A DNA stretch of 14,025 bases from an uncultured Erysipelotrichaceae bacterium (GTDB taxonomy: Bacteria > Bacillota_I > Bacilli_A > RF39 > UBA660): positions 1 to 14,025 of the forward strand of contig CADBNE010000012.1 of assembly GCA_902795975.1 (NCBI GenBank), read 5' to 3'. The notes under the pieces were generated by a model. That model searched no databases. It was not told the origin of the DNA and saw only the letters and a program-made list of their open reading frames with translations. The translations under genes were made by a program, and so were the position numbers. Position 1 is the first letter of the stretch, and each line of letters opens with the position of its first letter. This document shows positions 1 through 6,830 of the stretch, in pieces.

Positions 1-166
1 CAATTACTGAAGAAATTCCTAAAGTTGAGGAGCCAGTGATGGATATTCCAGTAGCACCAATAGAAGAGTTACCTAAAGTAGAAGAAGCCCCAATTGAAGT
101 TGAACCAATTACTGAAGAAATTCCTAAAGTTGAGGAGCCAGTGATGGATATTCCAGTAGCACCAAT
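1..166 (+). repeat. Two-copy in-frame 105-bp tandem repeat encoding an acidic Pro/Glu motif
   Basis: Bases 1-61 and 106-166 are identical, giving a 105-bp (35-residue) period inside the first gene. Each copy encodes ITEEIPKVEEPVMDIPVAPI. The two copies are separated by a related, diverged stretch (LPKVEEAPIEVEP). The array probably continues upstream of the window. Perfect identity over 61 bp in such an AT-rich gene points to recent duplication or homogenisation. Confidence 0.9.
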
Positions 167-1301
167 CGAAGATCAAAATTCAACAGAAATGATAGAATCA
201 ATAGTTATTGATCCGGAGGAAGATATTCAAAGCTTAACACCTCCAATAAAATCTCCAGATGATGAAAAACCAGATTTTCCTTCTAAAGATGGATATACAT
301 TTGATTATAATGAAATTTATAATGTAAAACCTGAAGAATTAGTACAGGAATCAGAAAAAGTAGAAGCTAAAAGCGAAGATGAAATTTTGGAATCATTTAT
401 TGCTGATGCTCCAAGTTTTGAAATTAGTGAGGAAGAACCTGAAGAATATATAGAAGAAGTTGAAGAAATACCAGAAGTTAGTAAAGAAGACTTAGTCAGT
501 ATAGATATTGCAGAGCCAACTGTTTTACCTGTTGGCAAAAAAGTTGTTAAAAGAAATATTCAAAACAGAAAAGTTCCAGTACAAAGTCAGCCAAAACAAC
601 AAATTAATATGGTTAAACCAGATTTATTAGCACCACAAGGTGGTAATGCGGTACAACAAGGAGTACCAACATCAGGAATGAGACCACAACAAGGTGGACC
701 AAGACCACAAGGAAGACCAGTACCAGGAATGAGACCACAACAAGTTACACCAAGACCACAAGGAAGACCAGCGCCAGGAATGAGACCACGACAAGGTACA
801 CCAAGACCACAAGGAAGACCAGTACCAGGAATGAGGCCACAACAAGGTGGACCAATGCCACAAGGAAGACCAGTGCCAGGAATGAGGCCACAACAAGGTG
901 TACCAATGCCACAAGGAAGACCAGCGCCAGGGATGAGACCACAACAAATGCAAAATGGTGCAGCAGTATTTAATAATAATGGAGCTCCATTATTAAGACC
1001 AAATGAAGAGTCAAGAGCACAACAGGTATCAGTTCAACCGAGAGTACAAGGTAAATTTATAAATGATACTCAAGATGAATATTTATTTCAAAAGAAGGAA
1101 AGGGTTCAAGTTCAACAACCAACTAATCCAGCATTAAGAGCTAATCCAATGTCAATATTTGGTACAAGTGGTAATGCACTTAGACCAACATCAAGTGAAT
1201 CACTTAGAAATGGTGGTAGAGCAAATGTTTGTCCACAATGTGGATTTGCGATTAAACCAGGACAACCAATGTGTGTAATGTGTGGACGTAGATTAAGATG
1301 A
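1..1301 (+). CDS. Repetitive acidic/Pro-Gln-rich protein with C-terminal zinc ribbon (5' end outside window)
   Basis: The frame is open to the left edge (first complete codon at base 3), so the ATG at 36 is an internal Met inside a repeat and the true start lies upstream. Visible order: acidic Glu/Pro/Val repeats; an acidic unstructured stretch to about base 530; a short basic linker (VGKKVVKRN); five 17-residue GMRPQQ-type Pro/Gln/Arg repeats; a Gln/Asn-rich stretch; and a C-terminal zinc ribbon (CPQC at 1230-1241, CVMC at 1272-1283). The left half is strongly acidic and the repeat half basic. No membrane segment is visible in the part present. It ends in TGA overlapping the next start (ATGA). 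Its place before a Tim44-like and an SPFH gene suggests the zinc-ribbon position of a ydjGHI-like cluster, but it is not clearly homologous to YdjG and its function is unknown. Confidence 0.8.
   Translation, partial: ITEEIPKVEEPVMDIPVAPIEELPKVEEAPIEVEPITEEIPKVEEPVMDIPVAPIEDQNSTEMIESIVIDPEEDIQSLTPPIKSPDDEKPDFPSKDGYTFDYNEIYNVKPEELVQESEKVEAKSEDEILESFIADAPSFEISEEEPEEYIEEVEEIPEVSKEDLVSIDIAEPTVLPVGKKVVKRNIQNRKVPVQSQPKQQINMVKPDLLAPQGGNAVQQGVPTSGMRPQQGGPRPQGRPVPGMRPQQVTPRPQGRPAPGMRPRQGTPRPQGRPVPGMRPQQGGPMPQGRPVPGMRPQQGVPMPQGRPAPGMRPQQMQNGAAVFNNNGAPLLRPNEESRAQQVSVQPRVQGKFINDTQDEYLFQKKERVQVQQPTNPALRANPMSIFGTSGNALRPTSSESLRNGGRANVCPQCGFAIKPGQPMCVMCGRRLR
675..947 (+). repeat. Five and a third copies of a 51-bp in-frame repeat (17-residue GMRPQQ unit)
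   Basis: Five complete units (675-929) and a partial sixth (930-947) encode variants of GMRPQQGGPRPQGRPVP. The variable positions are residues 5, 7-8, 10 and 16 of the unit. The period is exactly 51 bp, so unit gain or loss keeps the frame. The units are Pro-, Gln- and Arg-rich with no acidic residues, and predict an extended basic linker. The repeat opens spurious long antisense frames, which are not genes. Confidence 0.95.
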
Positions 1302-2059
1302 TGTCATGGGGAGCAACTTTTATAGCAATTATTGCAGGCATGTTATTCTTTGCTGCAATAGTTGCTATTGTCCTTGTTTATAAAGCAAAAAAATTTGCTC
1401 GAGAAGTTGGAATAAATAAAGAAGACGTTAAAGAAGTTATTGGCTGTATGAATGATATTGAAGCAACACCTAAAACGATATCTGGAATGACAAATTTAAT
1501 GGTACCTAAAATTGCTGCTGATTTTCCTGAGTTTGATAAAGATTTAATATTTAGAAAAACAGAGGAATCTTTAAGTATTATATTTAATGCATTATCTACA
1601 GGTAATAAAGAATCATTAGATAAGATACCACTTTTAAAAGGTATTATTTCTAATGCTATAGATGATTATGAAAGTAATTCTATAAAAGTAAATTTTAGTG
1701 ATATTAAATTTCATAAATTTACTATTCGTTATTATACTAAAGAAAATGGTGTAGCAACTATAACAGTTGATACAGCAGTTGAATATTATTATACTAAAGA
1801 AAAGGATGGAAAAAAGATAGTTGATTCTAAAAGAAAAATGCAGACAGCATATACATGTAATTTTATTTATATATATGATGAAACTGCTATAGATGATACT
1901 TATTATAGAACTGTAGTTGGGTTAAATTGCCCAAATTGTGGAGCACCAATTAGAAGTTTAAAACAAGAAAGCTGTAGTTATTGTGGAACAGCAATATTTA
2001 AAATATATAAAGATATAAATGTAAAAGGATGGGCATTTAGCTCATATAAGGAATATTAG
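1298..2059 (+). CDS. Membrane-anchored Tim44-like protein with zinc ribbon (YdjH-like)
   Basis: The 253-residue product has an N-terminal hydrophobic helix (about residues 7-28) followed by KAKKF, so it is probably anchored with its bulk in the cytoplasm. Residues 60-205 look like a Tim44-like/transport-accessory domain, with helices followed by beta strands such as KFTIRYYT and ATITVDTAVEYYY. A zinc ribbon follows, with C211, C214, C226 and C229. Similar Tim44-plus-zinc-ribbon proteins occur in Firmicutes beside SPFH genes, including B. subtilis ydjH. It overlaps the previous stop by 4 bp (ATGA) with no clear Shine-Dalgarno, implying translational coupling; the second Met codon at 1301 is an equally good start. 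The Tim44 assignment rests on overall pattern and context. The zinc ribbon and membrane helix are directly visible. Confidence 0.75.
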   Translation: MMSWGATFIAIIAGMLFFAAIVAIVLVYKAKKFAREVGINKEDVKEVIGCMNDIEATPKTISGMTNLMVPKIAADFPEFDKDLIFRKTEESLSIIFNALSTGNKESLDKIPLLKGIISNAIDDYESNSIKVNFSDIKFHKFTIRYYTKENGVATITVDTAVEYYYTKEKDGKKIVDSKRKMQTAYTCNFIYIYDETAIDDTYYRTVVGLNCPNCGAPIRSLKQESCSYCGTAIFKIYKDINVKGWAFSSYKEY

Positions 2060-2060
2060 A

Positions 2061-2067
2061 AGGAAGG
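2061..2067 (+). promoter_or_regulatory. Ribosome-binding site of the SPFH gene
   Basis: AGGAAGG lies 7 bases before the ATG at 2075 and only one base after the previous stop codon. It fixes the start and shows that the gene has its own translation signal within the operon. Confidence 0.75.
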
Positions 2068-2074
2068 TTTAATT

Positions 2075-3301
2075 ATGGGTTTAATAAAAGCCGCAGTAGA
2101 TGCTGTTAATTCAACATTAGCAGATCAATGGGAAGATTATATTTCATGTGATAGCATGGATGATAATACTTTAGTTGTTAAAAAAACAACTAAATCAAAA
2201 CAAATTAGTAATAAAAGTAGAATTCAAGTTAGTCCAGGACAAGTAGCAGTAATTTTTGATTCTGGAAAAATATTAGATGCTACAGCAGAAGAAGGTATTT
2301 ATACTTTTGATGCTTCATCATCACCATCTTTATTTGCAGGACAATTTGGTCCAGTATTTAAAGAAGCATGGCAAAGATTTACATATAATGGACAAGCTGC
2401 TAAAGAACAAGCTATTTATTATATAAATGTAAAAGAAATATTTGGAAATAGATTTGGTTCATCATCACCAATTCCATATGATGATCCTATATATCATGAT
2501 ATAAGAATTAAATATCATGGAAGTTATACATTTAAGATTTCTAATCCATTAGTATTCTTTAATAATGTAGTAGGTAATATTACAGATGTTTATACTAAAG
2601 GTACATTAATGGAACAAGCTAATGCTGAGTTCTTAACTTGTATAGCTGGTGCTATTGGTAGATGTGCATCTGATGGTATTAAGTATAGTTATTTAACTAA
2701 TGAACAAGCTAGAATAGCTGAATATATGAATGATGCATTAGATGAAAAATGGAAAGAATTAAGAGGTATGGAAGTTGTTTCTGTTGCACTTGATACACCA
2801 GTACCTGATGATAAATCAAATGAAAGAATTGAAAAATTTGCTGATTCAAGATTCTATAGTAATCAAGATATGGCAGCAGGACGTATGGTTGATGCAACAG
2901 CTAATGCATTAGAAGGTGCTGCTACTAATGAAAATGGAGCAGCTACAGGAATTATGGGATTAGGTATGATGAATATGAGTGCGAATAACTTTAATGGTGG
3001 TCAATCTCCAGTAGCTTATACTAATGGAGCCAATCAATTTCAACCACAACCACAACAATTTCAACCACAACAATTCCAAACTCAACAATTTCAACAACAA
3101 CAATTTCAAGGCGGAATAGCAGCTACACAAACACCAGGTGCTAAATTCTGTACAAGTTGTGGTGCTCAACTAGTTGGTAAATTCTGTTCTAATTGTGGAA
3201 CACCAGCTCCAGTTGATGAACCAAAGAAATGTCCAAAATGTGGAGCTACACCAGTTGATGGTGCAAAGTTCTGCGTTGAATGTGGTTCAGCACTTAACTA
3301 A
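2075..3301 (+). CDS. SPFH-domain protein with Gln-rich linker and two C-terminal zinc ribbons (YdjI-like)
   Basis: The 408-residue product resembles B. subtilis YdjI and the 'virion core protein-like' SPFH group. The N-terminus (TLADQWEDYISCDSM) and the SPFH core around residues 45-260 match the family pattern as I recall it, including VSPGQVAVIFDSGKI, RFTYNG, IYYINVKEI and KWKELRGMEVVSVAL. A Gly/Met-rich stretch and a QPQQF-type Gln/Phe linker (about residues 321-345) lead to two zinc ribbons: C359/C362/C371/C374 and C386/C389/C400/C403. SPFH proteins oligomerise on membranes. In B. subtilis, YdjI acts with YdjG and YdjH at the membrane and recruits the stress protein PspA; no pspA gene lies in this window. 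It is the last gene of its operon, with a strong terminator beginning 6 bases after the stop. Confidence 0.88.
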   Translation: MGLIKAAVDAVNSTLADQWEDYISCDSMDDNTLVVKKTTKSKQISNKSRIQVSPGQVAVIFDSGKILDATAEEGIYTFDASSSPSLFAGQFGPVFKEAWQRFTYNGQAAKEQAIYYINVKEIFGNRFGSSSPIPYDDPIYHDIRIKYHGSYTFKISNPLVFFNNVVGNITDVYTKGTLMEQANAEFLTCIAGAIGRCASDGIKYSYLTNEQARIAEYMNDALDEKWKELRGMEVVSVALDTPVPDDKSNERIEKFADSRFYSNQDMAAGRMVDATANALEGAATNENGAATGIMGLGMMNMSANNFNGGQSPVAYTNGANQFQPQPQQFQPQQFQTQQFQQQQFQGGIAATQTPGAKFCTSCGAQLVGKFCSNCGTPAPVDEPKKCPKCGATPVDGAKFCVECGSALN

Positions 3302-3307
3302 TTAAGT

Positions 3308-3336
3308 AAAGTTACTTTTAATGAAGTAACTTTTTT
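3308..3336 (+). terminator. Rho-independent terminator after the SPFH gene
   Basis: A perfect 10-bp stem pairs AAAGTTACTT (3308-3317) with AAGTAACTTT (3324-3333) around a 6-base loop. The T run is 3331-3336, and its first bases can pair in the stem. It separates the ydj-like unit from truB. Confidence 0.85.
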
Positions 3337-3344
3337 GTTATAAT
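3336..3344 (+). promoter_or_regulatory. Extended -10 promoter for truB operon
   Basis: TGT-TATAAT places a perfect -10 hexamer at 3339-3344 with the extended TGn motif, immediately after the terminator. No convincing -35 hexamer lies 17 bp upstream, where the terminator stem sits. Expected transcription start is near 3351, leaving a leader of only about 10 bases. Confidence 0.6.
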
Positions 3345-3360
3345 TATATTGGTGATTCAT

Positions 3361-4230
3361 ATGAATGGAGCTTTTTTTATAGATAAAGAAATGAATTGTA
3401 CTAGTCGAGATGTAGTAAATGAAATAATAAAAAAAGTTGAAACAAATAAGGTAGGACATACAGGAACACTTGATCCTTTAGCAACAGGTGTTTTAGTTGT
3501 ATGTGTTGGTAAAGCAACTAAATTAGTTAGTTTATTAACTTGTGATAATAAAGTATATGAAGCAGAAATTACTTTAGGTATAAAAACAGATACATATGAT
3601 AGAGAAGGAAATATTTTAGAAGAAGAGAATACTTCTGTATCAAAAGAAGAAGTAATAAATGTTTTAAATAGTTTTAAAGGCGAGTATGAACAAGAAGTAC
3701 CTATTTATTCTGCTGTAAAAGTAAATGGTAAGAAATTATATGAATATGCTAGAAATGGTGAAAGTGTAGAATTACCTAAAAGAATTGTAAGAATTGATGA
3801 TATTGAATTAATAAGTGATATTAATTTAGTAAATAATAAACAAGTGTTTAGCATAAGAGTAGCTGTAAGTAAAGGAACTTATATTAGAGCATTAGTTAAT
3901 GATATAGCAACTAGACTTAATACCATAGGTATAATGAGTAATTTAAGAAGAACTAAATTAGGTAATATTAGTATTGATTCTTGTAAGACAATTGATGAAT
4001 TAAAACTTAATGATTTAGTATCTGTTAAAGAATTATTAAAAGATTTTGAAATGAAAAAAGTTGATGAATCATTGAAAAAAGATATTTTAAATGGTAAAAT
4101 TATTGAAAACTGTTTTGGGGTTAATGAAATTGTATTTATAGATAATGATGATAAAGTATTAGCGCTTTATAAAACATATGAAAAGGATAATACAAAGATT
4201 AAACCTGAAATAATGTTAGGAGGAATATAG
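3361..4230 (+). CDS. truB: tRNA pseudouridine(55) synthase TruB
   Basis: TruB converts uridine 55 in the T-loop of tRNAs to pseudouridine. The 289-residue protein has the catalytic motif VGHTGTLDPLATGVL with nucleophile D38, followed by YEAEITLG, QEVPIYSAVKVNGKKLYEYAR and the SKGTYIRALVNDIA motif, plus a small C-terminal region. Length is normal for the family. ATG 3361 is chosen because it gives the family-typical MNG start and has GGTGA 5 bases upstream; in-frame TTG 3349 and GTG 3352 overlap that signal. It starts an operon with two nucleotidyltransferases, ending 1 bp into the next start (TAGTG). The riboflavin kinase gene ribF, often next to truB in Bacilli, is not here. Confidence 0.96.
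   Translation: MNGAFFIDKEMNCTSRDVVNEIIKKVETNKVGHTGTLDPLATGVLVVCVGKATKLVSLLTCDNKVYEAEITLGIKTDTYDREGNILEEENTSVSKEEVINVLNSFKGEYEQEVPIYSAVKVNGKKLYEYARNGESVELPKRIVRIDDIELISDINLVNNKQVFSIRVAVSKGTYIRALVNDIATRLNTIGIMSNLRRTKLGNISIDSCKTIDELKLNDLVSVKELLKDFEMKKVDESLKKDILNGKIIENCFGVNEIVFIDNDDKVLALYKTYEKDNTKIKPEIMLGGI
4218..4223 (+). promoter_or_regulatory. Ribosome-binding site deciding a GTG start
   Basis: AGGAGG lies inside the end of truB, 6 bases before the GTG at 4230. It supports that non-ATG start, which gives the same MTLVIMAAG N-terminus as the ATG-started paralog downstream. Confidence 0.85.
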
Positions 4231-5126
4231 TGACATTAGTTATAATGGCAGCAGGAATGGGTAGTAGATTTGGTGGATTAAAACAAATTGAACCTGTAGG
4301 ACCAAATGGAGAATTTATAATTGATTACTCAATATATGATGCTATTAAAGCTGGTTTTACTAAGGTAGTATTTATAATAAAGCAAGAAAATTATGATTTA
4401 TTTAGAAATACTATTGGTAAAAGAATAGAAGGAAAAATAAATGTTGAATATGTATTTCAAGATTTTAGTAATGTACCAAGTAATATTATGATACCAGAAA
4501 CTAGAGTAAAACCATTGGGTACAGGACATGCAATTTTATGTTGTAAGAATATTGTAAATGAACCTTTTGCAATTATAAATGCTGATGATTTCTATGGTAG
4601 AGAAGGATATATAAGAGCATATAATTTTATAAAAGATAATAATGATAATATATATAATTATGGCTTAGTTGGTTATGAAATAGGTAAGACATTAGCATCA
4701 AATGGTTCAGTAAAAAGAGGAGTATGTAGTATAGAGAATAATAGGTTAGTAGGACTTATTGAATCTAGTATTGAAGTAGTAGATAATGATATTATAGCTA
4801 CTCCATTAGATGGTAGTGATGCATTTAAAGTTAAGGCTGATACAGTAGCATCAATGAATTTATTTGTTTTCTATCCTACAATATTTAAGTATTTAGAAGA
4901 AGATTTTAATAAATTTTTAAATAATTCAAAAAATTTATTAAATGATGAATTCTTCTTGCCAAGCGTTGTATTTGAACATATAAAAAATAATGATATAACA
5001 TGTGATGTAATTGAAAATCATTCTATTTGGAAGGGAATTACATACAAAGAAGATATGGATGAATTAAAAGAGTATATAGAAAGTGAAATAAGTAATGGAG
5101 TATATCCAATGAACTTATATAATTAG
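4230..5126 (+). CDS. Sugar-nucleotide-type nucleotidyltransferase (copy A)
   Basis: The 298-residue product has the NTP-transferase (RmlA/GlmU-like Rossmann) fold signature. The nucleotide-binding loop AAGMGSRFGGLKQ (residues 7-19) carries the expected Arg13 and Lys18. GTGHA follows at 97-101, then the metal-binding NADDFYG (D119/D120). Such enzymes transfer a nucleotidyl group to a sugar or alcohol phosphate. There is no hexapeptide-repeat acyltransferase tail, so it is a stand-alone transferase of unknown substrate. It starts at GTG overlapping the truB stop by 1 bp. It is followed 11 bp later by a paralog that is about 60% identical by eye. Family membership is solid; substrate is unknown. 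Confidence 0.88.
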   Translation: MTLVIMAAGMGSRFGGLKQIEPVGPNGEFIIDYSIYDAIKAGFTKVVFIIKQENYDLFRNTIGKRIEGKINVEYVFQDFSNVPSNIMIPETRVKPLGTGHAILCCKNIVNEPFAIINADDFYGREGYIRAYNFIKDNNDNIYNYGLVGYEIGKTLASNGSVKRGVCSIENNRLVGLIESSIEVVDNDIIATPLDGSDAFKVKADTVASMNLFVFYPTIFKYLEEDFNKFLNNSKNLLNDEFFLPSVVFEHIKNNDITCDVIENHSIWKGITYKEDMDELKEYIESEISNGVYPMNLYN

Positions 5127-5137
5127 GAGGTATAAAA

Positions 5138-6034
5138 ATGACATTAGTAATTATGGCAGCAGGAATGGGTAGTAGATTTGGAGGATTAAAACAAATTGAA
5201 CCTGTAGGACCAAACGGAGAATTTATAATTGACTATTCAATATATGATGCTATTAAAGCAGGATTTGATAAAGTAGTATTTATAATAAAAAAAGAAAATT
5301 ATGATATATTTAGAGATACTATAGGAAAAAGAATTGAAGGAAAGATAAAAGCTGAATATGTATTTCAAGATTTTAGTCATGTTCCAAGCGATATTTCTTT
5401 ACCTGAAGGAAGAGTTAAACCATTAGGAACAGTTGATGCTATTCTTTTCTCAGAAACAGCAGTTTCAGAACCATTTATAATAATAAATGCAGATGATTTC
5501 TATGGTAGAGAAGCATTTATGTGTGCTAGTGAATTTATTAAAAATAATAGTAATGAAACAAATTATGGTTTAATAGGATATAAAGTTGGTAATACTTTAA
5601 CTGAAAATGGAGCTGTAAAAAGAGGAGTATGTCAAACTGAAGGAAATAATTTAGTTAAATTAATTGAATCTAATTGTGAAAGAGTAGAAGATGGTGTTTT
5701 AGCATCTCCACTTGATGGAAGTGAACCATTCAAGGTAACAGATGATACAACAGTTTCTATGAATATGTTTGTATTCTATCCAAACTTATATCCAATTTTA
5801 AGAAATGATTTAGAGGCATTCTTAAGAAGTCATAAGGATAATTTAGAAAAAGCCGAATTTGTTATTCCTGATTTAATATTTGATCATATTAAAAAAGGTG
5901 ATATATCATGTGAGGTAGTTCCAAATCATGCTGTATGGAAAGGTGTAACTTATAAAGAAGATTTACAAAGTGTAAAAGATTATATAGAATCAGAAATAGA
6001 AAGGGGAGTCTACCCAGTAGACTTATATAAATAG
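5138..6034 (+). CDS. Sugar-nucleotide-type nucleotidyltransferase paralog (copy B) with altered GT-H-A motif
   Basis: The 298-residue product is a tandem paralog of the preceding gene. The first 43 residues are identical between the two, including AAGMGSRFGGLKQ and Lys18, and the metal-site NADDFYG (D119/D120) is kept. At residues 97-101 it reads GTVDA where copy A has GTGHA. This replaces two residues of a motif that normally contacts the nucleotide or sugar. The frame is intact with a good AGGAGG (5125-5130, overlapping the copy A stop), so it is expressed and maintained. It may have a different substrate, be a partner subunit of copy A, or be catalytically weak. It belongs to the truB operon. 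Confidence 0.87.
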   Translation: MTLVIMAAGMGSRFGGLKQIEPVGPNGEFIIDYSIYDAIKAGFDKVVFIIKKENYDIFRDTIGKRIEGKIKAEYVFQDFSHVPSDISLPEGRVKPLGTVDAILFSETAVSEPFIIINADDFYGREAFMCASEFIKNNSNETNYGLIGYKVGNTLTENGAVKRGVCQTEGNNLVKLIESNCERVEDGVLASPLDGSEPFKVTDDTTVSMNMFVFYPNLYPILRNDLEAFLRSHKDNLEKAEFVIPDLIFDHIKKGDISCEVVPNHAVWKGVTYKEDLQSVKDYIESEIERGVYPVDLYK

Positions 6035-6035
6035 T

Positions 6036-6758
6036 ATGTTTGAAGATGTTGAATTATATTTGAGAGATTTAAAAAATTATTATGATGGTATACAAGAGTT
6101 TAATTTAAATGGTGTAGATCAAAATGATAAGAAGAGAACAGATTTTGATTCTAAATTTAAAGATAAAATTAGAAAGTATTTACCAAGTGCTTTAAATATT
6201 GTTAATACAAAGTATAATTGTAAGTTTTCTCTTTATAAAGAAGGGCAAGATTATAGTTCTTCATTTAAAGTTATTCCTACTAAGGTAAAGAAAACAAAAA
6301 ACGAAGTTATAAATGAATTAATGGGATTTGAACAAAATAGTAATTTGAAAGATTTAAATCCAAATGATAAAAGACAACTTTCTTTAGCACTTGAAATATT
6401 AATAGTTTATTCAGATGATAATTTTCAAAATGATATTGGACAAAGCAAATTTTTGGAAGAAGCAAAAGCATTACCTTCTGATAAAATAAATTATGACAAT
6501 AATATTCAAGAAGAACCAAATTTGATTCCAACATCAACTGAGATACAATATAATCCATATGCAGGACAACCAGTAAATATTGAAAATGATTATTCAAAAC
6601 AAATAGATACTAATAGTTTTAATGCTAATATAAGTGAATTAAAACCATTAGAGAATAATCCAGTAGAAAATACTGATAATAGTGAATATGCATATAATGA
6701 TGTTATTGATGGATCATCTCTTTCAATATTTGGAAGTAATCCTAATAATAATCAATAG
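6036..6758 (+). CDS. Unrecognised protein with Asn-rich disordered C-terminal half
   Basis: I do not recognise this 240-residue protein. About residues 1-130 look folded: a charged helical start (FEDVELYLRDLKNYYDG), a Lys-rich stretch (KVKKTKNEV) and a helix (LSLALEILIVYSDDNF). The remainder is rich in Asn, Pro, Ser and Glu and looks disordered, ending SLSIFGSNPNNNQ. There is no signal peptide, membrane segment or Cys motif. The ATG is 2 bases after the copy B stop and has no nearby Shine-Dalgarno (the closest purine run, 6001-6008, is too far), so translation is probably coupled. It is the last gene of the truB operon and is closed by a terminator. The SIFG tail recurs near the C-terminus of the first gene in this window. 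Confidence 0.75.
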   Translation: MFEDVELYLRDLKNYYDGIQEFNLNGVDQNDKKRTDFDSKFKDKIRKYLPSALNIVNTKYNCKFSLYKEGQDYSSSFKVIPTKVKKTKNEVINELMGFEQNSNLKDLNPNDKRQLSLALEILIVYSDDNFQNDIGQSKFLEEAKALPSDKINYDNNIQEEPNLIPTSTEIQYNPYAGQPVNIENDYSKQIDTNSFNANISELKPLENNPVENTDNSEYAYNDVIDGSSLSIFGSNPNNNQ

Positions 6759-6779
6759 AGTACCTTATGGGTACTTTTT
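6757..6779 (+). terminator. Rho-independent terminator of the truB operon
   Basis: AGTACC (6759-6764) pairs with GGTACT (6770-6775) around TTATG and is followed by TTTT (6776-6779). The stem begins at the last bases of the stop codon. It is short but has a clear U tract. Confidence 0.75.
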
Positions 6780-6781
6780 AT

Positions 6782-6810
6782 TTGCTATTAAAAATATTTT
6801 TTTGTATAAT
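6782..6810 (+). promoter_or_regulatory. Promoter of the 390-residue hypothetical gene
   Basis: TTGCTA (6782-6787), a 17-bp spacer and a perfect TATAAT (6805-6810) form a good sigma-A-type promoter. The start codon is only 20 bases after the -10 box, preceded by GAGGGGA. Confidence 0.75.
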
Positions 6811-6830
6811 ACATATATTGAGGGGATTGT

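Noticed and set aside
36..38. ATG at 36 as the start of the first gene
   Set aside because: The reading frame is open to base 3 and this Met is inside a repeat unit that recurs at 141-143, so it is internal and the start lies outside the window.
675..947. CRISPR-like or intergenic repeat array
   Set aside because: Units are contiguous, in frame and coding, without unique spacers.
672..953. Long minus-strand open frames opposite the 51-bp repeats
   Set aside because: They are mirror products of the repeat (Trp/Ser- or Val/Leu-rich monotony), with no ribosome-binding site or family resemblance; the plus-strand frame ends in a proper zinc ribbon.
1299..1301. TGA read as Trp (Mollicutes code 4)
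   Set aside because: The TGA follows a complete zinc ribbon and overlaps the next start; reading through adds only eight codons before TAG. No long frame has an internal TGA and every Trp seen is TGG.
2709..3169. Minus-strand open frames opposite the SPFH gene
   Set aside because: They are shadows of the Gln-rich and coding sequence on the plus strand, with no start signals and biased composition.
3349..3354. TTG 3349 or GTG 3352 as the truB start
   Set aside because: They overlap the GGTGA ribosome-binding site; ATG 3361 gives the family-typical MNG N-terminus.
6307..6597. Minus-strand frame opposite the Asn-rich gene
   Set aside because: It lies within a terminator-bounded plus-strand operon, with no promoter or ribosome-binding site and Leu/Tyr/His-rich antisense composition.
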